DNA from: Verrucomicrobiota bacterium
GTDB lineage: Bacteria > Verrucomicrobiota > Verrucomicrobiia > Verrucomicrobiales > DEV007
Assembly: GCA_013152075.1 (NCBI GenBank)
Contig: JAADHD010000076.1
Location: 1-11,397 of the forward strand
Length of the DNA: 11,397 bases
Direction of reading: 5' to 3'
Shown here: one piece after another, positions 1 to 7,230 of the stretch
Layout of the letters: each line of letters starts with the position of its first letter
Numbering within the stretch: the stretch's first letter is position 1
Made by a program: the position numbers and the translations under genes
Notes under the pieces: model-generated
The model's input: only the letters and a program-made list of their open reading frames with translations
Database searches by the model: none
Told to the model about the DNA's origin: nothing

Positions 1-1295
1 TTGATGATGGCGTAAATGACTGCATCGGGTGAGGCTTCGACTTCCAGACACATGCCCTGCATGCTGGGACTGAAATTATTGGCGTTGCCTTCGCTGATAG
101 CAGTAAATTTAACGGAAGTGTCGGACTTGTTATTCACATGCGCTGTGTGACAGGATTTATTTTCACCGTCTGCTTCCAGTGGAGAGACGACTTGTTGTCC
201 TCTGAAACGTGGTTCGATTTGAAGGATTTTTCCTTCTCGGATTCCAAATTCGACTTCCCAGTCCTGGCTTTTTTTCCGCGGTCCCCAGCCGAGTTCGAGA
301 TGTAACTTGGTGCGGATGGAATCGCCGGGTTCCGGTGTTTCAAAATCACACTGGGAAAAGCGTTTCAACAAACGGTTGTTCTTGATGATATCCACGTAGT
401 CGATGGCGGCACCTGCCGCGACGTCGACAGTGACATGGTTGTCAACGGCGGGCTCGATCACGGATCCCATGGGCTCACCGTTGATCGAAAATTTCAGATC
501 AATGCGGTCACCAGTCATGGCCCAGGTGCGGCGTTGATACATGGCTTCCCAGATGGCCTCACGGCTAAGGTCTTTCGCCCATACACCCGTCATGCCGTGT
601 CCGTAACTGCCGGGATGGCCGCTATGATGATCGGTTCCTCCGGTGAAGCCAAAGATGTTTCCCTGGGCAAGTCCGTATTGAATAGTGCTTTCCCAATCAG
701 AGGGGCCCATCACATGTAGAAAGGGCAGGGGGTTTTCATTGCTTTCCGAGCACCCGTGCATCGAGAGCATCTCGGCGATAGGGGCGAATTCCGGGTCGAA
801 GGTTTCCCAGTCGATTCCGCGGGTTCCAGTTTTATAACCGACGTGATGTGGTTGAGCCAGGCTGTCGTGACCTTGCTTGCGGAGTTCCCGCAGTTTGTCA
901 TTCAGATCGTCGAGATCATTCGGATAAAGAATATCACCGTCCAGGTCCTTGTAGAGAACATTGCGATCGCCCGTGGCGCAGAAGTGAACTTCGAAAGCAG
1001 GGTAAACGATAAAGCTTCCTTTTTCATCCGCCTCACGAAGCGTTTTCATCATCTCCTGCCAGCCTTCCTTCAACTTGGCAAAACCCTCCTCATGAAAGTC
1101 GATGATGTGCTGAACGCGTTCATTCGGTTCCGGCATGTCCGGCCAATGGGCGTGGCCAGTGATCGATACAAAATCGAGCCGCTCCCGCGCGTTCGCCAGC
1201 GCATCCTCCAGCGAGCCGAGCCCGTATGAAATGGCACAGTGATTATGAATATCACCGTAGTAAGGAGAGAGCTCAGAATAAGAGTTGTTTTCCAT
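1..1295 (-). CDS. PHP-superfamily (DUF3604-like) predicted metal-dependent hydrolase, 3' end missing
   Basis: An open frame of 431 codons starts with ATG at 1295 and reaches the left edge without a stop, so the C-terminus is missing. The N-terminus has the PHP signature YYGDIHNH (D15, H17, H19), followed by SITGHAHW (H48, H50), E102-V-H104, the PHH pair H150-H151 and GGTDHHSGH (D222, H223, H224, H227). These are the expected metal ligands of the PHP fold, a multinuclear metal centre that hydrolyses phosphoesters or related bonds. After about residue 240 the sequence becomes a beta-rich tail without a motif I recognise. No signal peptide is visible, so it is probably cytoplasmic. It starts 46 bp after the oxidoreductase gene on the same strand and is probably cotranscribed with it. 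The start is chosen because it lies just before the conserved motif; no clear ribosome binding site precedes it. The substrate is unknown. The fold call is firm; the DUF3604-like label is less so. Confidence 0.85.
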   Translation of the reverse strand, partial: MENNSYSELSPYYGDIHNHCAISYGLGSLEDALANARERLDFVSITGHAHWPDMPEPNERVQHIIDFHEEGFAKLKEGWQEMMKTLREADEKGSFIVYPAFEVHFCATGDRNVLYKDLDGDILYPNDLDDLNDKLRELRKQGHDSLAQPHHVGYKTGTRGIDWETFDPEFAPIAEMLSMHGCSESNENPLPFLHVMGPSDWESTIQYGLAQGNIFGFTGGTDHHSGHPGSYGHGMTGVWAKDLSREAIWEAMYQRRTWAMTGDRIDLKFSINGEPMGSVIEPAVDNHVTVDVAAGAAIDYVDIIKNNRLLKRFSQCDFETPEPGDSIRTKLHLELGWGPRKKSQDWEVEFGIREGKILQIEPRFRGQQVVSPLEADGENKSCHTAHVNNKSDTSVKFTAISEGNANNFSPSMQGMCLEVEASPDAVIYAII

Positions 1296-1341
1296 GCGCT
1301 AACAAATGTTAAATCCCCAATGATAAATGATGAATGCTAAA

Positions 1342-2676
1342 TTAAATGATTCCATGCTGTCCGGGCATGGCGACTTTCCATTTAGGTAGTTCCATGTCCC
1401 AGCTGAGTTTTTCAGGGACCAGGCGTTGAGGATTTGCGAGCATGTCTTTCCAGTGAACCTCCTTGCCGCTGTAAGCAGAGTCCCTTGCCATGATGGCCAT
1501 TAGAGTAGATTTGGCGAGGTAATCGCCGTTGTTTATGTAAGCACCCGAGCGTAGGGCGGCATACATGGCGTCGTGTTCGAGTTGATGCCCTTGTTGTCCT
1601 TTAGACTTGCGACGTCTGCGGGACTTTCTTTCACCGCTCTCTTTTTCCACCGAAGACCAGGCTTTGTCACCGGTGATATTAAAATCGATTTTGCCTTTAC
1701 CAACGCAGCGTCCTTTGCTGCCGTTGACTACCATTTCAAAAGTGGGATCGCAACCAAGTTGTTGCCGGGTCGAAGCACAAAGTTCCAGGCCGCTGGGGAA
1801 TTTATAAAAAGCCGCGAAGTGATCGAAGACGTGACCGTGTTTCTCCTCGATACGTGTCTGGCGTCCGCCGGTTGCCAGGCAGCTCTCCGGATATTCTCCA
1901 GCGATCCAGGCCATGCGGTCGATTTCGTGAATGAACAATTCCACCATTCCGTCTCCGGACATCCAGGTGAAGTACTGCCAGTTGGCGATTTGGTATTCAA
2001 GATCGGTCATACCCTCCAAACGTGCCCGGACTTTTACCGGTCCAAGATAACGCATCATGCGCATGGAGGTGATATCGCCGATGTCCCCACGGTGCAGTCG
2101 CTTGACCATTTCCATCGGCGGGTTCTCATAACGGCCTTGCAAACCAGCGACCAGAAACAAACCTTTTGCTTCTGCTTTTTTGGCGGACTCGAGAACGCTC
2201 AACGCACCGGCTGCATCCGTGGCTCCGGGTTTTTCTGCAAAGACATGTTTGCCCGCATCGATCGCTGCGGCGATGAACTGAGGACGGAAGGCCGGGGGAG
2301 TGGCGAGGATGACAACATCGACGTCACTGGCCAGCATTTTTTCATAGGCATCGAGACCTAGGTATTGACGCTCTTTGTTGACTTTGACCCGCTCACCGAC
2401 CGGGGTTTTTTGCAACACCTGCAGGCTTCTTTCCAATTGAGAGTCAAAGACATCGGCCATCGCTACCAGTTCCACCTTGTCGTCAGCGGCCAGAGCCTGG
2501 CTTGCGGCACCCGTTCCGCGTCCGCCGCAGCCAATCAGCCCAAGTTTCAGCGTTTTGTTGTCAGCGGCATGTCCGGTGACGGAGGAAGCGGAAAACCCTG
2601 CGATGGCTGCAGCGCCGGCTAGTGAAGATGATTTTTTGATGAAATCGCGGCGCGTAGTTTTGATGGATCGGGGCAT
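1342..2676 (-). CDS. Gfo/Idh/MocA-family oxidoreductase with Tat signal
   Basis: A 444-residue protein. The N-terminus carries a twin-arginine signal (TTRRDFIKK, R9-R10) followed by an Ala-rich hydrophobic stretch to about residue 35, so it is probably exported folded with its cofactor. The Rossmann domain begins at LGLIGCGGRG (G49-x-G51-x-x-G54), which binds NAD(P). The family motif EKPGA lies at residues 148-152. The second domain includes VELFIHEIDRMAW, with H250 and D253 in the place of the usual catalytic H-x-x-D-x-x-W motif. Length and layout match the Tat-exported members common in Verrucomicrobiota and Planctomycetota. Relatives oxidise or reduce sugars and inositols, or act through a transient oxidation step (GH109 type); the substrate here cannot be told. 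A Lys/Arg-rich stretch follows residue 345. It heads a probable operon with the downstream PHP hydrolase and is transcribed divergently from lacI, from a promoter overlapped by an operator-like palindrome. Confidence 0.92.
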   Translation of the reverse strand: MPRSIKTTRRDFIKKSSSLAGAAAIAGFSASSVTGHAADNKTLKLGLIGCGGRGTGAASQALAADDKVELVAMADVFDSQLERSLQVLQKTPVGERVKVNKERQYLGLDAYEKMLASDVDVVILATPPAFRPQFIAAAIDAGKHVFAEKPGATDAAGALSVLESAKKAEAKGLFLVAGLQGRYENPPMEMVKRLHRGDIGDITSMRMMRYLGPVKVRARLEGMTDLEYQIANWQYFTWMSGDGMVELFIHEIDRMAWIAGEYPESCLATGGRQTRIEEKHGHVFDHFAAFYKFPSGLELCASTRQQLGCDPTFEMVVNGSKGRCVGKGKIDFNITGDKAWSSVEKESGERKSRRRRKSKGQQGHQLEHDAMYAALRSGAYINNGDYLAKSTLMAIMARDSAYSGKEVHWKDMLANPQRLVPEKLSWDMELPKWKVAMPGQHGII

Positions 2677-2719
2677 GGATAAGAGGGTGAATAGTTGTTA
2701 TACACGAAATGAATAGACA

Positions 2720-2747
2720 CCTATACAACATAGATAACTGTAGTCAA
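2720..2747 (-). promoter_or_regulatory. sigma-70-type promoter for the oxidoreductase/PHP operon
   Basis: On the minus strand, a -35 box TTGACT (2747-2742) is followed by a 16-bp spacer and a -10 box TATAGG (2725-2720). Transcription would begin near 2713 and give a leader of about 37 nt before the ATG at 2676. The -35 box is close to consensus and the -10 box is moderate. Support comes from the divergent layout and from an operator-like palindrome that overlaps the -10 box at the same offset as in the lacI promoter. Confidence 0.55.
2721..2737. promoter_or_regulatory. operator-like imperfect palindrome O2, at the oxidoreductase promoter
   Basis: CTATACAACATAGATAA matches the perfect palindrome at 2806-2822 at 12 of 17 positions, including the inner half-site TATACA and the outer ATAA. 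Read on the minus strand, its last base is the fifth base of the -10 hexamer, exactly as the upstream copy sits on the lacI promoter. It is probably a weaker LacI-family binding site that represses the oxidoreductase operon. The assignment to the adjacent regulator is inferred from position. Confidence 0.5.
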
Positions 2748-2793
2748 GAGTGCTTATTCGTTGAGCCCAGCTTTTTATATCTTCAGAAAAAAC

Positions 2794-2823
2794 TTGATCT
2801 GGTTCTTATACATAATGTATAAT
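2794..2823 (+). promoter_or_regulatory. sigma-70-type promoter for lacI
   Basis: A -35 box TTGATC (2794-2799), an 18-bp spacer and a perfect -10 box TATAAT (2818-2823) lie 25 bp upstream of the regulator start. Transcription would start near 2830, leaving a leader of about 20 nt. This is the best promoter match I found in the window. The -10 box lies inside the end of a perfect palindrome, which fits autoregulation. Confidence 0.65.
2806..2822. promoter_or_regulatory. operator-like perfect palindrome O1, at the lacI promoter
   Basis: TTATACATAATGTATAA is a perfect inverted repeat: 8-bp arms TTATACAT/ATGTATAA around one central base. It covers the spacer and five of six bases of the -10 hexamer, so a bound protein would block RNA polymerase. 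Its size and symmetry are plausible for a LacI-family dimer, though many LacI operators have a central CG pair and this one does not. A related copy lies 85 bp away at 2721-2737. Confidence 0.6.
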
Positions 2824-2848
2824 TAGTCATCACTTAATACGAATATTC

Positions 2849-3892
2849 ATGTCAATGACACAAGTAGCTGAGCTCGCCGGAGTTTCCCAGGCGACCGTAT
2901 CAAGGGTAGTTGCGGGATCCTCCAAGGTTTCCGAGGCTACCCGAATCAAAGTTGAAGCAGCCATGAAGGAGCTTGCTTTTGTGCCCACGCCGCCGAAAAA
3001 ACGTAAACGTCGGAGCGGCAAACAGCTGGCCTCATCGAAGGTGAAGTTGATAGCGGTGTTGGTCACTGAGCATTCGCTCGCGCGACATGCAGGTTTTGTG
3101 TTGAACATGTTTCGCGGGGCACGTGAGGCCGCGCAGCGTGAGGGGATTTCAGTGTGGTTGGGAAATATTCGCGATGAAAAAGATGTTTCTGCCATGGTCA
3201 AAGCGGTGGGTGCTGATGGGGTTTTGCTGGCGGGAGTAGAATCCTTGCCGGGCATTTCACGTAAGTCGATCGGCAAGCCGGTGGTGTGGTTGACTTCACA
3301 TGCGGATGCCGGGGCGGATGCGATATTGCCAGGCAACGAAGCGGCGGGAAAAATGGCGGCGAACTACCTGTTGGAACGTGGTCACCAGACGCTGGGATTT
3401 TTGAACGTGGATGACAGGAACCCGTCTTATCAGGCGAGGGGTGAGGCTTTTGTGAAAGCGGCTAAAGGCAAGGGGGTGAAGGTGCGGCAACTGGTGTTGG
3501 CCGGAGATGGTTCTTCCGATGATGACGGGGCTTTTGCGCATCTGGATTGCAAGGTTGAAAAGGCGGTTAAAAAATTGCTGGCTTGCGATCCGCGGCCGAC
3601 GGGGTTGTTTGTGCCCTCTGACTTGATGACAGCTTTGGTGTATCGAGAACTTGTTCGCTGTGGAGTGAAGCCGGGTAAGGATATAGATGTGGTGTCCTGC
3701 GATAATGAGGAGGCCTACCTTGCTGGTCTGTATCCACGACCTGCGACGATTGATATTGCGGGTGAGGAGCGGGGGCGGCGGGCGGTATATGAGTTGTTGG
3801 TGCAGTCACGGTTTCCGGACGAACGACGGCCGGTGCAGTTGACTGTCGAGCCTCAGTTGATTGTGCGGGATGAATGTGAAACAGTTTTGTAA
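2849..3892 (+). CDS. LacI-family transcriptional regulator
   Basis: A 347-residue protein with the standard two-part LacI layout. Residues 1-50 form the helix-turn-helix: MTQVAELAGVSQATVSRVVAG, then the third helix VSEATRIKVEAAMKELAF. The hinge is unusual: the usual hinge-helix sequence is replaced by a very basic tract PPKKRKRRSGKQ (about residues 49-60). From VKLIAVLV (about residue 67) onward lies a periplasmic-binding-protein-like effector domain with the usual segments ADGVLLAG, YLLERGHQTLGFLNV and GLFVPSDLMTALVYRELVRCGVKPGKDIDVVSCDN. The effector is probably a sugar or sugar derivative released by the neighbouring enzymes, which is inference. The ATG at 2849 starts the domain where LacI proteins normally start; the next in-frame ATG is only two codons later. 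There is no clear Shine-Dalgarno sequence. It is divergent from the oxidoreductase operon with shared operator-like sites, so it probably represses both itself and that operon. Confidence 0.93.
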   Translation: MSMTQVAELAGVSQATVSRVVAGSSKVSEATRIKVEAAMKELAFVPTPPKKRKRRSGKQLASSKVKLIAVLVTEHSLARHAGFVLNMFRGAREAAQREGISVWLGNIRDEKDVSAMVKAVGADGVLLAGVESLPGISRKSIGKPVVWLTSHADAGADAILPGNEAAGKMAANYLLERGHQTLGFLNVDDRNPSYQARGEAFVKAAKGKGVKVRQLVLAGDGSSDDDGAFAHLDCKVEKAVKKLLACDPRPTGLFVPSDLMTALVYRELVRCGVKPGKDIDVVSCDNEEAYLAGLYPRPATIDIAGEERGRRAVYELLVQSRFPDERRPVQLTVEPQLIVRDECETVL

Positions 3893-3899
3893 ACTGTTT
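3879..3899 (+). terminator. hairpin overlapping the lacI stop codon, possible terminator
   Basis: AAACAGTTT, loop TGT, AAACTGTTT: a perfect 9-bp stem with a 3-nt loop, containing the TAA stop (3890-3892) and followed by the AT-rich TATTATTAG. The stem has only two G:C pairs, so it is a weak intrinsic terminator at best. It may attenuate rather than stop transcription into the downstream hydrolase gene, which has no obvious promoter of its own. Confidence 0.4.
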
Positions 3900-3908
3900 A
3901 TTATTAGA

Positions 3909-3933
3909 GGATGACAGGTTGAAAACCTGTTCC
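3909..3933. repeat. palindromic hairpin, possible dispersed repeat
   Basis: ACAGGTT (3914-3920), loop GAA, AACCTGT (3924-3930) is a perfect 7-bp stem. It extends outward with GGA (3909-3911) pairing TCC (3931-3933) across a 2-nt bulge. No T-run follows on either strand, so it is not a standard terminator. Its compact symmetric form between two genes looks like a small dispersed palindromic element. No second copy occurs in this window, so that reading is inference. Confidence 0.35.
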
Positions 3934-3938
3934 ACATT

Positions 3939-3956
3939 AAGATCAAAGCTGATCTT
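3939..3956. repeat. second short hairpin upstream of the esterase-like gene
   Basis: AAGATCA (3939-3945), loop AAGC, TGATCTT (3950-3956) gives a perfect 7-bp stem. It ends 8 bp before the ATG at 3965 and occupies the place of a ribosome binding site. In the transcript it could hide the translation start; no ligand-binding structure is visible. Confidence 0.35.
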
Positions 3957-3964
3957 CACATGCC

Positions 3965-6229
3965 ATGCGTATTTTATTTTTCCTTACCTTCATCCTCGTC
4001 GCCTGCACTTCGAATCTTCAGGCGGCTGATGCTGAGATCGTTACTATTCCTGGCACGGCACCGTTGATCTGGCTTGAGACGGGGGGCGAGCTTTCGGATC
4101 GTTTGATGGATGGGGCCCACGTTTTTGTGGATCGTCAGATGGCAGAGGCAAAGGGGAAACGCGCTAAATTCTGGAATTACGATTTTTCATCACCGCAAGC
4201 TTATCAAAAATCTATAGCTGCGAATCGCGAGCGTTTCAAAAAAATGATCGGTCTGGTGGATCAAAGAGTGACACCGGTGACGATGGAGCGCTTTGGTGAT
4301 GATGAGAACCCTGCGCTGCTTGCTGAGACGGATACATTTTCGATCCATCAGGTGCGGTGGCCAGTTCTGGATGGAGTTTTCAGCGAGGGGCTTTTGGTGG
4401 CGCCAACAAAAGGATCAAAGAATTTTATAATTGTCATTCCTGATGCGGACCAGACACCGGAACAGCTGATTGGTCTGGCAGAGGGAGATTCAAGCCAGGC
4501 AGCTGCTATTCTGGATGCAGTTGGCAAGGGGAGTTCGGTTCTCATTCCGACATTGATCAACCGCAGTATTTACCTTGGGCCGGATGGCAAGGATTCGCGT
4601 TTGAAGCGTTCGGATCAAAGTCACCGAGAGTGGATTTACCGGCAGGCCTTTCACATGGGGCGTCATATTATCGGTTACGAGGTGCAGAAAATACTCGCTG
4701 CGATTGACTGGGCTGAAAGTGTTTATCCAGGCGCTGAGGTCGCCGTCGAGGGTTTTGGTGAAGGCAGTTTGATCGCATTTTATGCCGCAGCTTGTGATCA
4801 ACGTATTGATGAAGCCAGGATCCACGGATACTTCGGTTCTCGTGAGAAAATTTCAAGTGAACCCATTTATCGTAATGTTTATGGATTGCTGCGTGAGTTT
4901 GGGGATGCGGAAATCGCCAGTCTCATTGCGCCAAGAAAATTGAATATCATTTCTGGTAACAATCCTGATGTTAAAGATCAGAAAGGAGACATGCCTGCTT
5001 TTGATCTGCCTGCAGTGCATGCGGAAATAAAAAGCTTGCCTGCTGAGATAAGAAAAAGTGTCAACTTGGTTTCTGAGCCGTCTGCTTTACGGAATGAAAT
5101 CAAGCTCAAGGACGGTCGCAAAACATTTTCCGCGGTGGCTCGTCACGATCGTCTTTTTCACCAACTTGAAACGCACGTGCAGTCTCTCGTCCGTCATTCC
5201 AATCCGGTGCGCGAGGGGTTCTATTTATATAAAGCGGAGCCCAAGCTGCATTTTGGCAAGTGGTCCACCGACAAGGAACACCCGACTCTCGATCCTGCCA
5301 ATTTTATCAAAACCAGTAATGAAATGCGTCGGCGTTTCGAACAAGAGGCGATGGGTAAGTTTGATGAGAAAATCCTCCCGCTCAATGCACGTACACGTAA
5401 GATTCTTGAGACCGATAAGTGGACAGCTTACGATGTCGTGCTCGACGTTTATCCCGAACTGCAAGCTTGGGGGACGCTGGTAATGCCTAAAGGGATCAAG
5501 AAAGACGAACGTCGTCCGGTGGTGGTTTGTCAGCACGGTCGCAATGGTCTGCCGCGTGATTCCATTGACGGCAACAAAACGGCTTACAATGATTTCTCGG
5601 CAAAACTCGCCGAGCGGGGATTCATCACTTTTGCTGCGCACAATCTCTATCGCGGGGAAGACCGTTATCGCTGGCTCGACCGCAAGGCCAATTCCGTGGG
5701 TGCCAGTTTGTTTTCGTTTATCATTCCGAGTCACCGCCAGATTCTGAAATGGCTGGCTACCCAGCCGCAGGTTGATGCCGAACGCATTGCTTTTTACGGG
5801 CTCAGTTATGGGGGCGAATCTGCGGTGCGTATTCCATCCGTGATCGAGGAATATTGTCTGTCGATCTGCTCCGGAGATTTTAATCAATGGACACGCAAAG
5901 TGGCGGCGACGGATTTCCCCAATAGTTTCATGACATCCATTGAGTGGGAAATGCCTTACTGGAATCTTGGCCATACTTTTGATTACGCGGAAATGACTTA
6001 CCTGATTTTTCCACGTCCTTTCATGGTTGAGCGAGGTCATCACGATCGGGTGTCGGTTGATCGCTGGGTCGCGCATGAATATGGCAAAGTGCGCTGGTTG
6101 TATGCGCAGTTTGGCAAAGCGGATCTGACGGAGATCGAATATTTTCAAGGCGGGCATTCGATCAACGGCAAGGGGACCTTTGATTTTCTCCACAAACATC
6201 TCAAGTGGCCGAAACCGCAGGGCAATTGA
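3965..6229 (+). CDS. exported tandem alpha/beta-hydrolase, acetylxylan-esterase/dienelactone-hydrolase-like
   Basis: A 754-residue protein. The N-terminus is a signal sequence: MRILFFLTFILVAC could be a lipobox (LVAC, C14), or signal peptidase I could cut after LQA (A20). It is therefore secreted or lipid-anchored. Residues about 30-380 resemble an alpha/beta-hydrolase, but the nucleophile elbow reads G263-F-G-E-G267, lacking the Ser of GxSxG. Residues about 390-750 form a second hydrolase domain with an intact elbow GLSYGGES (nucleophile S614), a probable acid D694 in RGHHDR and a probable His H731 in QGGHSING. The usual role of such proteins is release of acetyl or other ester groups from polysaccharides; the substrate here is unknown. 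It follows lacI by 72 bp on the same strand and precedes a beta-helix gene by about 25-30 bp, so all three may share transcripts. Two-domain proteins of this length with a degenerate first half are familiar among Planctomycetota and Verrucomicrobiota hydrolases. Confidence 0.82.
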   Translation: MRILFFLTFILVACTSNLQAADAEIVTIPGTAPLIWLETGGELSDRLMDGAHVFVDRQMAEAKGKRAKFWNYDFSSPQAYQKSIAANRERFKKMIGLVDQRVTPVTMERFGDDENPALLAETDTFSIHQVRWPVLDGVFSEGLLVAPTKGSKNFIIVIPDADQTPEQLIGLAEGDSSQAAAILDAVGKGSSVLIPTLINRSIYLGPDGKDSRLKRSDQSHREWIYRQAFHMGRHIIGYEVQKILAAIDWAESVYPGAEVAVEGFGEGSLIAFYAAACDQRIDEARIHGYFGSREKISSEPIYRNVYGLLREFGDAEIASLIAPRKLNIISGNNPDVKDQKGDMPAFDLPAVHAEIKSLPAEIRKSVNLVSEPSALRNEIKLKDGRKTFSAVARHDRLFHQLETHVQSLVRHSNPVREGFYLYKAEPKLHFGKWSTDKEHPTLDPANFIKTSNEMRRRFEQEAMGKFDEKILPLNARTRKILETDKWTAYDVVLDVYPELQAWGTLVMPKGIKKDERRPVVVCQHGRNGLPRDSIDGNKTAYNDFSAKLAERGFITFAAHNLYRGEDRYRWLDRKANSVGASLFSFIIPSHRQILKWLATQPQVDAERIAFYGLSYGGESAVRIPSVIEEYCLSICSGDFNQWTRKVAATDFPNSFMTSIEWEMPYWNLGHTFDYAEMTYLIFPRPFMVERGHHDRVSVDRWVAHEYGKVRWLYAQFGKADLTEIEYFQGGHSINGKGTFDFLHKHLKWPKPQGN

Positions 6230-6252
6230 CAATGGGAAATTGAAGATGGACA

Positions 6253-7123
6253 GTGGGTCATGCGCTTTTTGCTTTGTATTTTTTTTTTATACCCATGGGC
6301 GGCCTGGTTGCCGAGGAGAAAGTCTCTAGAGAGCCTTTGGTATTGAGTTCAGGCGGCACGGCTGACAAACCTGTTGTTTATGATGGCAAAGGGATGACGA
6401 TCGATCTTGGTATCGATGTCTCAGATCATGGTTGGATTCAATCGGGCGATATCTGGACCTCTGATGGGTCTTTAAAAAATCGCAAACCCATTGCCGGAGG
6501 ACAACTGGCGGGGCTCTTTCTCGGGGATTTGCCCTTAAGGGTTCCGCGTGATCTCGAAGCAGAAAAACAAAAACCTTCGAAGAAACTGTATCTGTATGTG
6601 GCTGCGGATAAATTAAAGCCGGGGCAGATGGGTTATATGGAAGATTTACTTTCGTTGGCCGGAGGGACTTGACCGAGCTAAAACCCGTATCATTTTGCCG
6701 CCAGAGCCTGGAACGAGTGCGGTGTCGATCAATTGCTCTCACATCATCATTCGCAATCTCACGGTCAAATATTCGTCTAATGATGGTTTTAATATTCACG
6801 GGAAGTGGGTAGGAATTCGTCTGGAGAATGTGCGCGCTTTTTCAAATGCGGATGAAGGGATAAGCGCCCACGGCGAGGTAGAAATGAGCGTTGATGGAGC
6901 CGAAGTGGCATGGAACGGATCGACAGCGGGGGGAGTGGCTGATGTGGGAAAAAGTGTTACTTCATACAGCAATTGCCAGGTTCACGACAACTTGGGTTCG
7001 GCGTTTTATTTTAGCGGAAAATCCCACAGCGTGAGCGACAGTTTGATCTATAATCAGGGAAAAGACTTCCACATCGTCGAAGGATCCCTTTTCCAGAAAA
7101 AGGGGGTTATCTGGCGAAAGTAG
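6253..7123 (+). pseudogene. right-handed beta-helix repeat protein, frameshifted
   Basis: Two overlapping open frames encode one protein. The first (GTG 6253 to TGA 6672, 139 residues) has a hydrophobic export signal and then EPLVLSSGGTADKPVVYDG, the usual start of secreted beta-helix proteins of the pectate-lyase/PbH1 type. The second is open from 6617 to 7123 and continues with IYFRWPEGLDRAKTRIILP and a run of helix coils (IIIRNLTVKYSSNDGFNIHG, LENVRAFSNADEG, SNCQVHDNLGSAFYFSG). Protein sense passes from one frame to the other between 6617 and 6669, so the gene carries a one-base insertion or equivalent there. A better start may be the ATG at 6260 (MRFLLCIFF), which would need one more T in the T10 tract at 6279-6288. 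Without the lesions it would be a secreted protein of about 290 residues, short for its family, that binds or cleaves a polysaccharide. Sequencing error is an alternative to true decay. Confidence 0.7.
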
Positions 7124-7139
7124 AGGAAAATTGGAGCAA

Positions 7140-7169
7140 ATACATTGTCGTGCGACAAAGCCGATGTAT
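7140..7169. terminator. stem-loop between convergent genes, possible two-way terminator
   Basis: An outer stem ATACA (7140-7144) with TGTAT (7165-7169) encloses an inner stem TTGTC (7145-7149), loop GTGC, GACAA (7154-7158), with an unpaired stretch on the 3' side. It lies 16 bp after the beta-helix stop and about 60 bp beyond the sulfatase stop on the other strand. No long T-run adjoins it. Position is the main argument. Confidence 0.3.
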
Positions 7170-7230
7170 CAGACGCTTATATCATTATAATTCTTAAAAA
7201 TTCCGTATCTTTTGTGGCTCAACTTTTTTA

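Noticed and set aside
1573..2361. Long open frame on the plus strand (262 codons) opposite the oxidoreductase gene
   Set aside because: The translation shows no family motifs, and it lies wholly within a well-supported gene on the other strand.
5225..6232. 335-codon open frame on the minus strand opposite the hydrolase gene
   Set aside because: No recognisable domain; the plus strand encodes a clear hydrolase catalytic domain over the same stretch.
6667..6673. RF2-like programmed +1 frameshift site (ACT TGA C) at the end of the first beta-helix frame
   Set aside because: The second frame already encodes conserved-looking sequence before this stop, so the shift must lie upstream, and the slip codon is not the CTT used in RF2.
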